Shown: in pieces, positions 20,849 through 33,294 of the stretch
How the letters are laid out: each line of letters begins with the position of its first letter
Numbering within the stretch: the first letter of the stretch is position 1
Assembly (NCBI GenBank): GCA_011503125.2
Contig: WWBZ02000073.1
Coordinates: forward strand, 1,116,001 to 1,180,000
Direction: 5' to 3'
Length of the DNA: 64,000 nt
Source of the DNA: Botryosphaeria dothidea
Lineage: Eukaryota > Ascomycota > Dothideomycetes > Botryosphaeriales > Botryosphaeriaceae
Notes under the pieces: generated by a model
What the model saw: only the letters and a program-made list of their open reading frames with translations
Told to the model about the DNA's origin: nothing
Database searches by the model: none
Position numbers and translations under genes: made by a program

Positions 20849-23800
20849 TTATCTCCTCGAGTTGCTAGCGATCAGGCTCTGCTTGACTATCATCTCCGCC
20901 GCCGCCGCTGCCGCCAATCTTTCCTTTTGCCTGGAGCGGTCGCGGAGATACCTCTCAGCCTCTGGTCTCATACGAAGAATCCTGAGAATGATGTCATCGC
21001 TTGGCTCCGCCTGAGCTTCTTTCCTCTTCTCTTCCTTCGCCCTCTTCATCGTGCCCAAGTTACGGCTGAGCATGACTGTCTTGTGCTTACGGGTAGGCAT
21101 GCCGACCAAGCCGGCAGCCCCACCAAAGCTATGGCCTGAAGGCGGTCCACTGAGATGGGCCGGTGCAGAAAGACGGTTGGCGCGCGCTGCCTTCTCTTGT
21201 TGCCTTTGGAGGGATGCAGCAGCCATAGCCTCCGACGTGCGAATGAGGTTCTCGGTGGACTCGAAGTAGAAGAAGTTCAGATTTTGCAAATCGTGATACT
21301 TGGGAGACTTGAGAATGTCCAGAGGAACACCAGAAGCGATTCCGGTTTCTTCATCGACTGCATGGAAGAAATCGAAGAGGAGCTAGGATATAGTAAGCAA
21401 AGTAGAATGGTCAGGTATTGGACGAAAATACAAACCTGGAGCCACTTGAACACAATGTCTAACTCCTGTTGCGTGAGAGGCTTTTGCTGGCTAGGCTTGT
21501 CACTCAGAGGCGGCACCAACAGGCTCTCAAGAGTAGCCAGCACTTCCTTCCAGAGCCGCGACATAACCATGACCATGGCACTGTCTGTAAGCGTCTCTTT
21601 CATGAGTGCAAAGTTATCGTTGAAGTAGTCGAACAGTGGCTGGAGCGCACTCATGACGTCCGCTTGAGACGGGCCTTGCTGAACTGACTGAGGTCTTGCT
21701 CGGAAGTATGACGCCACTGAGGAAACAGTGACCCCACGTGAGAGAAGCGCTTTCAAAGCACGACGAGACAGACAGTAATGAATGTACGAGGACAGCTGGA
21801 ACACGTTAAAAGCGAAAAAAATATTGGAAACCTCAAGAAGCTCACCTTGTCCGTAATCTTGCGCGTCATGTCGCGCTCTGTCCTCTTCAGAGTTCTGAAG
21901 GCCTTGCCGAAATAGAATTGAATGTCGTCTTTCTCACCTTCCATACTCACCCTAAGCAGAAGACGACCCTGCGTATCCAGATCAAGCCAATACTCTCTCG
22001 GCATGAAATCCCGGAAGTGGGAAGGATCCAGCTTGAGCGAAGTTCTACCAACGCAATCGTGATCACCAAGGGTATCCCAATCCCAGATTGTTGCGATGAT
22101 GTTGAGAGGTCCCGTAGTAGTGATATCAACAGTCTCCTCCCAGCGAGGGTTGAGACTACCGTACACCACACGAGTCTTCGCCAGACGTTTCTGGTATTCG
22201 TCTCCCAAAACCACGTACGGGTCGCTTAGACCGTTCATGTCGCAAGCCTTGATGTCCTCTGCCTCGATAATCTTGATGGTAAATACGTACTTGCTCATCT
22301 TCTGTCGCTGGTTAGACGGCGGGGTGTTCTTCTGGATGACTTCGGCGCATGCGTCAACGTTGATATCGCGTTCGAGCTTATCGAGCTGTTGTGTGGCATA
22401 TTCGATGTTGTTGAGTTTGACGAGAGACTGTTTTGTAAGACAAGTTAGTAATAACTGGACATTGGCCTCATCGGGCCTGCAGTGGTTGGAATGGCGTCTG
22501 AGAGATTGATATACCTCTGGTAAGAACTGATACGGCTCAATCTTGTCTTTGTTGTTCCAAGTATCCTTCGCCATCTGCAACCATTTCTCTTGGCGGGTCT
22601 GGCGCGCTGCCGCCTCTTGTTCCGGAGTCAAGCGTTCCATCTCCTTGCTGAACATGCCTTCTGTCATTTCACAGTAGCGCGCAAGAGCGTCTCCGGTGGC
22701 CTTCGAGACCGCGGTCATGAATTTCGCATATTGGAGGTCGTCATCCCAGTTAAGGTTCACAATCTGTTCAATAGACTGGTTAAACGAACGGAAGATATCG
22801 ACGACTGAAACACTATGGCGCTCATCGTCCGTAGGAATCTGGCCAGGGTGATCAACGCGAACTTGAAAGTCGTCTTGCCTGACAGCATTCTCGACCCATT
22901 GGGTGAGATTCTGGTTAGTCGTGTCGATCCAGCGCCAGACGAAGTCTTGGAGAAGCTCCTCGATGTGGAAGGCGAATGGTACACTGAAGTACAGTCAATA
23001 AAAATTTATGCACAGCAGGACACAGGACACAAGACTCACCCGGGCAAAGCATCGGCATGAATGCGGCGGATTTCAACGAGTTCCTTGTACAAGTCGAAAC
23101 CGTCTTGGATCGGAAGTTCCTCCCCCTTTTGCTGGGCAAATTCCATGATCTTGGCAACCAAGTCCCTGGCATCGGCGGCATAGGAGGGGAGGATTTCCTG
23201 AACGAGGACATTGAGCGGGTTGACACTGTATGATGAATTAGCAGCCACATGGAACATTCGCGTCGACTATATCTTACCCCATGATCTCAGGGTTCTTGCG
23301 ATAGCGCTTCTGAATCTTTTCACACAGCTTGATCACTCCCTTTCCAAGCTCGATAACGTGGAAAAATTCCCACTCATCCTTGGTATCTGGAATATGCTTT
23401 GCCAAAAGCTCACTGTAGACTTCGGCTGCTCTCTTTGCAAGTGCCTCCGCCAATTTTGCGGAATACTCATCAAGGTCTTCGGGAGTTCCGGTGAACAGAG
23501 CGTCGTCATAAATGTGGTTGTTGAGAACGAACATTACAGGACCAAGGGAGGGTGGCTTGGGGTCGAAGCAGAACAGCATGAGCTGATAGAGCTCACGGAG
23601 TAGATCATCGTGTAGTGCCGACAAAACCTGCTGCTTAAGGACGAAGTCGTGAATCGTCCACTTGGTGTGATCGAACATGGACGTCTGGAGCATCATGACG
23701 CTTGATCTATTGCCCTTCCTGTTGTTCTCAATTGGGGGTTGCTTCACAAAAGTGAATGCATCATCGAGCGTTTGCAATCCAATTTCTGAGCCCTGATACT

Positions 23801-25265
23801 TTTCTCTGACGACATCTAGGAAGAGCACAAGTCTGGAAAATTGAGGGATCCGCCAGCGCAAACCAATCTCACTCAGCAGCTCGGTGGAATCCTTCGACAA
23901 CAACTTAATGGCCTGCGTGTCCTCTGTTGGGCTTGTGGGATCTAGACTGCCATCCTGCAGATCATACGTGAAAGCTTGCTTGACAATAGCACGGTAAAAT
24001 GCTCTGGGATCCGGAGGGATATAGGTATATGGAGTGCTGCCGTCCTCAGTAGGGCTGGGAACATCGTTCAGGTTCAAAGCTGACATATCAACAGGCTGAT
24101 CGATGACATATGAACTTTCCGATGCCTCTGACATCTTTCTGGACAATTCTGAATATCCAGAATCCGCCGAGGTTGATCCGCGATCTGGCTTGAACTGAGG
24201 CAGTGCTCCAGGTGTGCTTTTCGCAAGTTCGGGATTCGACTGGATGATCGCCAACATCATCTGAGACAAGTCTTGATTCTCTCCCTTCTTCCACAAATCA
24301 TATGCGTCCTCCGTGTCGAAGTCGTCCGGGCTCAATGTTTGCCGCGTGTTCAAACTCAAGTTTGCCTGATAAGCCTTCAGGTCCTGCAGTGCGGCTTTCT
24401 CGGTCCAGACATCCTTCTTCGCATTGATATCCTGTTGAACTGTATCATATGGGACGTTGAAGATACGCGATACCACCAAGACTAGGGGCATGTCCTTGAC
24501 CTCATAACTGCGAGGCACCTCGACCTCGACGGTCGAACCACCCGACCCGCCGTTGCGCTGCGAGGCAGCAGCCAGGTCTTGGTCGTGCATGAGAAGCTTC
24601 TTCTCCATGGTTGCCAGTCTTGAGATAAGCTCTGGCCTGTCACGGGTCCAGTCGTGGTTGCGGAGGGTGGAGCTGATAAGGCGAATGAACAAAGCGACAT
24701 GGCGGTCGACCATGAGTCTCCAGCTGTCGTCGTCCGGAGCCTTTCCCCTCTGCATGATCTTGGTGGCATTGGAGAAGAAGATCAGCAGCAAGTCCTCCAC
24801 CCGGCGGCCCTCCTCCATGGTTTTCCTGAACTTGGGGTCCTTGAACTCGTTCAGAAAGCCGGCAAAGGTCGACTTGACCTGGGGGTCATTGTACTCTGGC
24901 ATCTTCTCCTTGCCGACCAGGACGCCGGTCAGGCGTTTGTCAAGCTCCTTCATGAAGCCATGGGGGAACTTTGTGCTCTTGCTGTCCCTTATCAGCGAGA
25001 AGTCCTTGACCAGATCGGTGACGGAGGTGGAGGAGCGGTGCAGCTGCTTGGGCGCCGGGACATGCTGCAGGCGGCGGGCACGCGGCTGGAGCAGGTAGGA
25101 GAGGAATGCCACGCGGAGGGCATAGTTGTAGGCGTCCTGCGGGGTGATGACACGCTTGCGGGAGTAGGACGAGCTCCGGCGGTTGACACGGTCTTCTTGC
25201 TGCAGGCTGTTGACGCGCCAGCGATTGTTGCTCATTGAGCGGCTGTGGTGCGAGGAGTGGGACAT
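20849..25265 (-). CDS. Munc13/UNC-13-like protein with MUN and C2 domains (Ync13/Git1 type)
   Basis: Large exocytosis or cytokinesis factor of the fungal Munc13 family (fission yeast Ync13 and Git1 are relatives). Exons are 25265-23278, 23225-23040, 22983-22515, 22427-21846, 21795-21436 and 21382-20849, giving 1372 residues. The introns are 52, 56, 87, 50 and 53 bp; the 87-bp one has a perfect TACTAAC branch site yet is stop-free in frame. The MUN region covers about residues 300-900 and again 1080-1220 (MHD2-like). Between them a C2 domain (about 928-1040) keeps the calcium-binding aspartates: ACDMNGLSDPYV and WDWDTLGDHDCVG. The C-terminus is basic and coiled. There is no C1 domain. It shares a 521-bp divergent promoter with the Ino4-like gene. 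Confidence 0.87.
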
Positions 25266-25786
25266 TGCTGCTGGGGGCGGGCGTGTTGTTTCACGGGCTT
25301 GGAGCAGGCGCGGGCTCCACGGCGCATGTCATTCGAGAGGGGCTTGCTGCGTTGGTTGGGCACGGAGAGCAGACGCGCAACCGACGTCGACGACGCTGGG
25401 CGGTGAGGCGGCGGCAGGCACGAGCGGCGCTCAGCGGGGCGCGGGCGGCAGGCCAGAAGCGCGGAGGGCGTGGGCGGCGCGAGAAGAGGCCACTCTCAGC
25501 GGGCAGTCGGAGGGTGGTGAGAGGAAGGGCGGCAAGGTGTCGCAGGTGACGGTAATGTTTCAAATCGCGCCTGGCTTTCCGAGGACGCACAGGGATGGAG
25601 CGCCCGTATCCACTGCCTGAGGCGCTTCCTTGCACCTGCACTAGAGCTGCAGGGCTGAATGGGCGCCTCTTCGCGGGGAAGGCCCGCCGCGCGATCTGAG
25701 AGTCTCCCTACCTAAAAAGCCGGCTCCGCCCCAGTCCCCGCCGCACCACCGCACTCGAGCTCGCGCGCCCGCCGCTCACGCCGCCA
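25266..25786. other. Divergent promoter between the Munc13-like and Ino4-like genes
   Basis: 521 bp, very GC-rich, no TATA box. Open frames here are compositional. No gene or repeat was recognised. Confidence 0.6.
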
Positions 25787-26194
25787 ATGTCCACGTCGCC
25801 GCCCGTCACCGCAAAGCCCGCCGCCGGCCAGCCCGAGAAGCCGCGCCTGACCGAGGAGGAGAAGAAAAACAACCACATCGCCTCCGAGCAGAAGCGCCGT
25901 CAGGCCATCCGCCAGGGCTTCGACCGCCTGGCCTCGATTGTGCCCGGCATGGAGGGTCAGGGCCGCAGCGAAGCCATCGTCCTCGAGCACACCGTGAAGT
26001 ACATGAGAGAGCAGTATGCTGAGCAGCAGAGACTAGTCGATGCCGCCCGTGCCAAGGGCATCGACCCTGCGAGCATTCCGGGCCTGCCTGAGAACTACAA
26101 GGAGACGCTCGACTCGCAGACAGCAAGGGATGCGGCGGCATTGGACGAGGCTACAAACGGCAAGCGGAAGCACCAGAACGGTGACGTCGATTGA
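25787..26194 (+). CDS. bHLH transcription factor, Ino4-like
   Basis: A single exon encodes 135 residues. The bHLH domain occupies about residues 24-80. The basic region EEKKNNHIASEQKRRQAIR has the His, Glu and Arg residues that read E-box DNA (CANNTG), followed by helix 1 (FDRLASIVPG), a loop and helix 2 (EAIVLEHTVKYMREQYAEQ). Small size and lack of other domains match yeast Ino4, which pairs with Ino2 to drive phospholipid synthesis genes. In filamentous fungi the partner is unclear. The rest is Ala/Lys-rich with a short basic tail KRKHQNGD that could aid nuclear import. The CBF1 and USF-type bHLH proteins are longer, so I prefer Ino4-like. Confidence 0.82.
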   Translation: MSTSPPVTAKPAAGQPEKPRLTEEEKKNNHIASEQKRRQAIRQGFDRLASIVPGMEGQGRSEAIVLEHTVKYMREQYAEQQRLVDAARAKGIDPASIPGLPENYKETLDSQTARDAAALDEATNGKRKHQNGDVD

Positions 26195-27549
26195 TACCCT
26201 TTTGCATTCAACACTTGCTTCGACCAAGCTTTTTGGCTCGCTAAACCCTCTCATGCAAGTCCTGGGCAGCAGCCACCCAGAAATCCACTTGAATCCCAAT
26301 CACATCCATGCTTGGGCCAGCCGTCTCGCTGCATCCGCTTCGTCCTGCACGGCGGCGAGTCTTACAGCTCATAAATGTCCAATCCATCCTGCCCTATCGT
26401 CTCATGTCTTGTCTTGTCGCGTGCTTCTTTGTCGGGGTTGCGGTACATATGCATCTTTGTTGCAAACTAGCGGGCTCGTCCTGCTCTGTCCGTTGATTGG
26501 CTAAACTCCTTTCCCTTGTATATAATGATGCTATGCCTACGCAGGCTTTACAGCAAAGGCGCCTGTCAGGCACACGCCGAATTGTATATTTAGTCCTTGC
26601 GAGGCGACGTTTGCACCTCTACCGGCGCATCGTTTGGGCGCGTCCGCTGATCTGCGGGGAAGGATTGCCCGCTCTCCTGCTGTTCTAAGAATACACCAAT
26701 AATCAGTGCCTCGGGACTTGCACATGTTCATTGGCATGAGGGGACACGCGGCAGGCTGTGCGCAGGTCTTTGTTCTCGACTTCTCGCGTGGCCGCCAAGT
26801 ATTGAAAGAGACGCTTCGTACACCGACGAGCCCCCCTTCAATATACCGTGTCTCCATAATTTCCTTCATGCGAATCATTCTGCGACGTGCCATTCGCGAG
26901 CATCTGCCTTAATTTCTTGCCAGTATCGACGCAACGCCGGATGACGAGGCTTCCGCACATAGGCTTTGGTGAAACCAGGCTATCCCTGCAATGAATTTCA
27001 GGCCCGAATCCTGGTGCGTAAAAAGACAGCAACACCATAGTCATCTTATCATTACCTACTGAGAGTCGAAGCACTCATATAGCCACAAACGTTAAAAAGT
27101 TCAATGACACTTGCGTCCTAATGACCACTTTAGCTCTCTATGCGTATTTGTCGCTATGTTCTAAAGTCAGTATCTAAAGCTCGGGGAAGAGGTTCTATAT
27201 TTTCGTGCACCAAGAGTATGTGGGCAAGCTGTCGCGCACAATGCAAAACCTACTCATGAACGGATATCCTTCAGCAGTTTTTCGGTGGTACATGTCATTG
27301 AGAATTTTCATTTTATTCAGAGAATTCAGCTATGGTTAAGCTATCTCTGTCTATTAGAGGGCCCATGTGTGTTCTCATCCCTATTTTTAACCCAAGTGGG
27401 TTCCGTTGAACACCTCAATTATGCTTGCCATGTCACTCCTATTCCATGCAGTGGACTAATGAATTTTGCCAGGTGGGGTTTCATCGAAAATAAAGGAAGA
27501 AAAACAAAAGGACGCAAATTCACGTGTCGTAGGCTATTTGTGTCCAACA
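26195..27549. other. Convergent intergenic region containing a repeat relic
   Basis: 1355 bp between the Ino4-like and ELL-like stop codons. The first 300 bp look like a 3' UTR. From about 26950 the sequence turns AT-rich and contains the degenerate repeat copy at 27061-27140. I see no gene. Confidence 0.6.
27061..27140 (+). repeat. Dispersed repeat, degenerate copy 1 of 5
   Basis: Starts with GAGAGTCGAAG, identical over 11 bp to the copy at 53235, then diverges, with about six of ten mismatches over the next 22 bp being transitions. It regains similarity at ATGAC..CTTTAGCTC. It is the weakest of the five copies. Confidence 0.4.
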
Positions 27550-30173
27550 CTAGCCTTCTGGGTTCGCGTGGAGCCGCTTGATCTCCTTCTTCATGTGTTC
27601 AAGAATAGCAGCCTTCTGACGGATCTCCTCGCGCTCTTTTTCCGTGGGAGGCTGCCCGTGGCGGTTCGACACAGACATGTACAGAGTTTTGTACTTAGCG
27701 TAGCAACGCTTGAACTGAAGGCTCAGATCGAGCGCACGGCGAATGTTGTGAGGTTGCGAAATGTACTCGGGCGACTCGGAACTGACATCATGGAGACTCT
27801 GAGGGGAGTCATGCTGGTGAGTATGTCCAGCACTCGGGTGCTGTGAGTGCGCAGAAGAAGTTGAAGAGATAGATGATGCTCCGGAATAGCTCGGAGTCGG
27901 AGTCTGCGTGGGCTTGGGAGCCTTTTGTGAAGCAGCCAGCTTCTTTGCGGGGGGTTGCTTCCTGTCGAAATCTTGATCTGCCAACTTGCGTTTCAACGAT
28001 GAGCTCTCTGTGTTGGGCGGGGTAGCCGTCGCCGTAGCATTGGGCAGTGGCGTGTTGTGCGCAACCTTGCGTTGCTTAACAGTAACATCGTGCTTGTGAA
28101 TATCGTTATCCAGGTCGTTTGCCTTCCTCTTGAGGCTACGATCCGAGTTGCCTGGTGTGCCGGCTCCGACAGCCGTCGATGAGGCTGGAGAAGTTTTATG
28201 AATCAGGCGTGACTTTTCGGCGTCAGAACTGGCAAGTGGCGATGCGGTAGATGAGGCGTTCTTGGGTTTGACGCTTGAAACCTTCTTCGTCGAGGTGAAT
28301 GGCAAACCATTGATCCTCGGCTGCACTGTCTTTCCATTGGGTTCGGACACCTGATCATTCGTCTTGTTCGTGACCTTCTTAGAGGTCATCGACATATGTC
28401 CAGTGGTGCCGGCAGTTCCGCTGGTGTTGGGAGCCTGGTGTTGCTTCTTCATACTGAGCTTGGCACTCGCCTTCTGATCCTGCTGGGCAGCTTCCTTGTT
28501 GAGCTTCGTAGAAGCAGCAAGTGGGGCGCCTGCCCTTGCTGCTCCATCCTTCGAGAATTTCGCCGCCTTTTGCGGGCCCTGGGGAAGAGAGTCCTTGCCA
28601 CTCTCGTTCACCGATTTGAGAGGTTTCTTCTTTCCAGCCTGAGCAACAGTCTCCTTGTCATCTTGGACGGACTTCTTCAACTTCTTCGCTGGGACTTGAT
28701 TTTCTTCCTTGGTCTCAGAAACAGGGCGTTTGGTGGTCTTAGAAACGGCCAGGCGTTCCTTCTCTTCATCGCTGGTGGCCTTTGCCAGTTTCTTCTTCTC
28801 CGACACGGAATCCTTCTCTTCACCGACAGAACTCTTCAACGGCTTCTTCTTTGTAAGTGGCTGCCTACTATCCTCAACAACCGGAGCCCTGACTGCCTTG
28901 TTACGAGACGCGATGCCGAACGAATCTTCCTCCGCCTTCTTCTTTCGGGGCTCCTTCTTCTTCGTCTCCACTTTCTTGGTCAATGACTTGAGCCTCTGAG
29001 TCGGCTTCATGGAGTTTGGGGTGGCGGACTTCTGTGCGACCACCGGTGCCCCCAGACTCAGCTTCGACAATGTTTTACCTTTACCACGCTCTTCTTCCGG
29101 AAGGAACTTCTGCCAAATCTTATCTTGAGGGTCGAGTCTCTGGCGATCCAGGGCGCGAATGGCGTTATCGACGGCCTGTTGACGATCCTCCTTCGACCTA
29201 TACGGAAATTTGAAAACATCCAGCTCTTTGTAGGCCTTGTCTGCCAGCTTCCATTCACCTCCTTGCTCTTTTCCAATCTTACTGAGGACAGCCATGATGT
29301 CATCCTTTGGGGCTCTGATCGAGGAGGCGATTTGTTGCAGCTTTGCAGGCTTCATGGCGAGAAGATGCATGAGCGATACGCGAATAGCTTTCTGGACGAT
29401 GGAGAGATTGCTCGAATGGGGCGCTGATGTCGGGGCGGTCGGTTTCGGCGATACGGCGGACATGGCGGGACTCGATGCGTTCGAGGAGTTTGGAGCCACT
29501 AGACGACCTCCCAAGACATTTCCACGACCTGCCTTACCTGCCGCAAACCGCTTCTTCCTGTCTTGGTCATTGAGGTGCAGTGGGTCCGGTCTAATGGACA
29601 CCCTTCGGTGAGGTGCTGTCAGCATGCCAACTTGCTGCGGGCTTAAGAGCTCGGGAACCAACTTCGAAGCCTCCTTCTCCTTGCGAAGGGCTTCCATGCT
29701 ATTCTTGAGGTTCTGGAGAGCGGCATCGGTGCCACTAGTTGCCTCATTGGCCGCACTGGCTTTTTGGAGAACAAGGCGGTAGTCTACGGGACCGAAGTAA
29801 GTGTACTCCGGGTTGTTATCGCCGTCGATTTTCGTGTCGTCGGTCGCGTAGAGCTCATTCCTGAACTCTTCTTTGGATGCATCGAGGACCATCTTCGATT
29901 CACCCACCTCAAGAACCTGGAGTGACGGTCAGTGAGGCATGCGTCGGCATTACAGAGTGAGCTCCATGGACGCACTGGGTTTTGACCAAAGACGATAACG
30001 GGAGCGCGACCGTCACGAATGCTTGCGAGCATGTTGTCGATGACATCTCTGGTCATTTCTACCTGCATGGCGGGTGTGCCTCTGTTGGAGGGGGGAATAT
30101 GCTTCTCGCCTATGTACTCATCCGGGGCCCCACGGAGGGCGATGCCGGCGCCCGAGCGGTCATCGGCAGTCAT
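27550..30173 (-). CDS. RNA polymerase II elongation factor ELL-like protein
   Basis: Two exons, 30173-29976 and 29916-27550 (59-bp intron), give 854 residues. Residues 1-110 contain VIVFGQNPVLEVGESKMVLD and TYFGPVDYRLVLQKA. A winged-helix region at about 240-345 (IRVSLMHLLAMKPAKLQQIA, KIGKEQGGEWKLADKAYKEL) matches the conserved ELL pattern MHLLAxKPxK...L...A.KG..TL.D..YKEV. Residues 360-780 are a long Lys/Ser-rich disordered linker. The last 65 residues (FKRCYAKYKTLYMSVSNRHG, then LEHMKKEIKRLHA) look like a shortened occludin/ELL C-terminal domain, which binds EAF partners. ELL stimulates elongation within super-elongation-type complexes in the nucleus. Assignment rests on the two end domains; fission yeast Ell1 is the closest described relative I know. 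Confidence 0.75.
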
Positions 30174-32370
30174 GGTGAATCGAGGTTAGCGACGTTGGTG
30201 TCGAGACTGGGTGAGGACGCGGCTGCGAGCGCTGAGGGAGGAGGAGGGCGTTCGGACTGAGGCCGAAGAGGTGACGAGTGGTACGAGACAGTGAGCGAAG
30301 CTGGCATGCCCGGGCGGGCAGCTCCACTGGCAAACTGAACGTGCGATTGGATCCAGAGTTGTTGGCAGCTGAGGGGTTTGAGTGTGGGTGTCAGGAGGGC
30401 GGTTTGCAGCGCGCAGCAAGCTGGGGAGCGGCGTGCGGTGGTGAGGAGTAGTGTGGAATGGAGGAGGGTTCAGCGGAGTCGGAGACAGCCAGGTGCAAGC
30501 GAGCAGTCCGTCAAAGCCGAGCGGAGAAGACGACGAAAGGGCCGGGCGTGGCGCGTGTGGGCAGGGCAAGAAAGTCAGCCACTGGCTGGCGGATCGAAAC
30601 GGCCTTTGTGATGAAGAGAGGGCGGCAGCTATGCTACGACTAGGTACGGCAGCGCACCCGCGCTCGCACCGACTTGCGGAAGTTCAATGCCCGCCGCCGG
30701 CTGTGGCCGCACGCGCTTCCTCTTCGCCGGCGCGCTCGTCAGAGTGCAGCAGACATATTACAGGCACGCCGCCGAGCACGACTCGCCGCACGCCAACGGC
30801 CGCACACGCTGCCAGCTGCTGCCAGCTGCAACCAACGCCAGCGCGGCCGGGCTCAGATCGATTGGCGTCGCGGCGGCGCTTCCGTCATCCGCCGATGGGG
30901 GTTGGCGCAGCCTCGCAGCGCGCCGGAGCCCTCATCGCCAGCCCGCTCAGCTCCAGCTGCCTTTGTTCACGCTGCCCGAGGCGGGCCTTTGTTGGCAGGC
31001 AGCCACGCGCTGACGCTCCGCCTCATCCTTGCAGTTGCGGCATCGCGGCGGGCCCTAGAGTTAATCCAGACTCATGGAACTCTGCGCTGATCAAAGCAGG
31101 AGATCAACGGCTGCCCGCCGTCTCTCGCAGCAGCCCGGCCAGGCCAGACGCTGCGTGCTCGAGTCCGACTGCGCGCGCCGCCCGCGTCCAACGCGCGCCG
31201 CGCTGTCTGCTCCCGTGTCGGGTCCAGCTGCCGGGCCACAGCAAGGAGCCGGTTTCCGATCCCCCGACTCAGGGCGCTGGGGAGGCGACCAGCCCAGCGA
31301 TGCATTCGCTTGCCCGTGTCACGCCTGGGGTTAGCCCTCTGGACCCCCGGGAAGCGTCCTGAGCCCTGGTCAACCGGCGGAAAGGCGGCTGCTTAGTTAA
31401 AAAAGGAAAACACCTGCCCCGGCCAGAGCCTCGAGACCTTGGTCCCTGTCAGCCCCGCCAGCACCGCCGCCTGCGCAGCCCTGCTCAGCCCGCCTCGACA
31501 AGGCGCTCGCTGTGTTCGTTCACTGTGCTGGAGGGTCGGGCAGGCGCGGTTCCTGCAGCACGAGACTCGCACCACTGGCTCCTCCACTTGCCATATTCCC
31601 GCAGGGCCACGGGCCGCCGTGACTGACTCCGCCCTCGTGTTATTCGTGCGTGTGGGGTCATGCTGTCGGCATACAAGCCGCCTGCCGCCTGCATTGGGCC
31701 AGCGTTCACGTGTGTCCACCGAAGTTAACGCTAGCCAGTGGCCTGAGAAATGCCATCCCTGGCTCGCCCGCCAGTGCCGGAGCCGTCGACGTCCATTCTC
31801 GCACAATGGGCTCGCCGGCGTTCCTAATTCTGATCACCGCACAGCACTGGCGGCTGCCTGTGCCGTCAGCAGATGTCCATCCTTGCACGCATGGCTAAGT
31901 TTGGCGGAAATCTCAAATGCCCAGACACTAGTCATTCGTGGCCGACATGACGATGCGTCACCTCTGTTCCTTTTCTGTCGCCCGCCAGCAAACGACTGCT
32001 GCTCCATCGTTACACGCACAATAATCAATTCACGCCGCGAGGGTGCCCACAAGTCAGGGCAGACCGCTTCCGTCGCTCGGAGGCGTATTGCTGCACACGA
32101 TTCCATTTTACGGGCAGCCACGCGCCCTGCCTTTGCTGGATCCAGAGCCTCCGCCGAGATTAGCGCTCTTTGCTTCTTCCCGCGCGAACGCTGCATCTGA
32201 GATGCCATCTCACCTTCACTGTTCGCGGGGCACCGTGTGAAACCGCGTTTGTGAAACCACATTCGTTTTGCCCGTTTCATCGTCCAAACGATAAAGAAAA
32301 CCAGCCGCCGCTCAGAAACCTAGAATTTCAATTGCTGCCACAGCCCCTTGCGGTGCTATTGAAACCATCC
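30174..32370. other. GC-rich intergenic region upstream of the ELL-like gene
   Basis: 2.2 kb. The stretch 30380-31380 is extremely GC-rich and open in several frames on both strands at once, so the long frames (up to 303 codons) reflect composition. No protein family, RNA or repeat was recognised. Confidence 0.6.
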
Positions 32371-33294
32371 TCATAGCAGCGACTGCACCCAAGCAGCCGC
32401 CTCCTCATCGTAGTGCTCAGGGTACTCGCCATGCACGGAAACACTGGTGCCGCCCGCGCAGAACGGGTCGCCATCGTCGCAGTAGGAGTGGATCTTATCG
32501 GCGTAATGGTCGTTGAGAACGGCCAGCTGCGCTGCGGTGCGTGGGTAGAGCTAGACAGAAGGAAAAAGGGATCAGCAAAGCTCGTTTGGGGCAACGGCCC
32601 TTAGGAATGCTTACACCATCAGTCATCGCCGTTCCTTCATCATACGACTGGCCAGCGATGTGCCTGGGGTCGCCGTACCAGGCGACGGCGGCAACTGCGC
32701 GCAATGCTCGTCAGCAAGCGACTCTGGCGGTCTGCATCTCGCATTTCAAATCTTACCATGCTCACCGATATCCGTCGAAACGGGTTCCGTCTCAGCGCCC
32801 AGATTTGAGCCGCCGCCACCGCAAAGCGCATCGCCCGTGACGTGCGCTCCCTAAACCAACAACACGGTTAGCCGCGCGCTGTCCACAGTATCCCGTGCAC
32901 CGCGAGTTAATATGGGAAAAGGAGAGTGCTCGGTGATAAGTCGACGCACCTGAGAGTACCCCAGCAGTACAATCTTGGACTGCGGGCAGGCCTCTACGTA
33001 GGCCGTCAATTGGTTCATGGTAGCGCTCATCCCCTGCCTCGTACTCGAGATGTAGTCAAATGTGGCTGGGTAAATGACGTCCTCGTAATCCGCGTCGTCG
33101 TTGTTCGCAATGATCAAATTTGCGAGCGATCCCATGTCACCCGGGTACTCTTCCGTCGTGCCTCTGGCAATCAGGATGTGAACGGCAGCGCAGGTCGTCT
33201 GGCGCCCAGCGAGAGCGGAATCCTTGACGGCAATGGTCGGGAGCGCGTGGCACAATGGCAGCAAGAGCGCAGCCGCGAAGATTTGGCTGAGCAT
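32371..33294 (-). CDS. CE5 esterase: acetylxylan esterase/cutinase family, secreted
   Basis: Serine esterase of carbohydrate esterase family 5. Exons are 33294-32950, 32850-32757, 32694-32615 and 32550-32371, giving 232 residues. The chosen ATG gives a clear signal peptide (MLSQIFAAALLLPLCHALP); an upstream in-frame ATG at 33330 would bury it. The catalytic triad is visible: Ser114 in VLLGYSQGAH (the GYSQG elbow spans the first intron), Asp201 in YCDDGDPFC and His213 in VSVHGEY. HVTGDALCGGGG and WYGDPRHIAGQSYDEGT resemble acetylxylan esterases more than cutinases, so removal of acetyl groups from xylan is the likelier role. Cysteines fit the family disulfides. Confidence 0.9.

Noticed and set aside
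30451..31362. 303-codon plus-strand open frame
   Set aside because: Extremely GC-rich DNA that is open in several frames on both strands; Arg/Pro/Ser/Ala-rich translation with no domain or splice logic.
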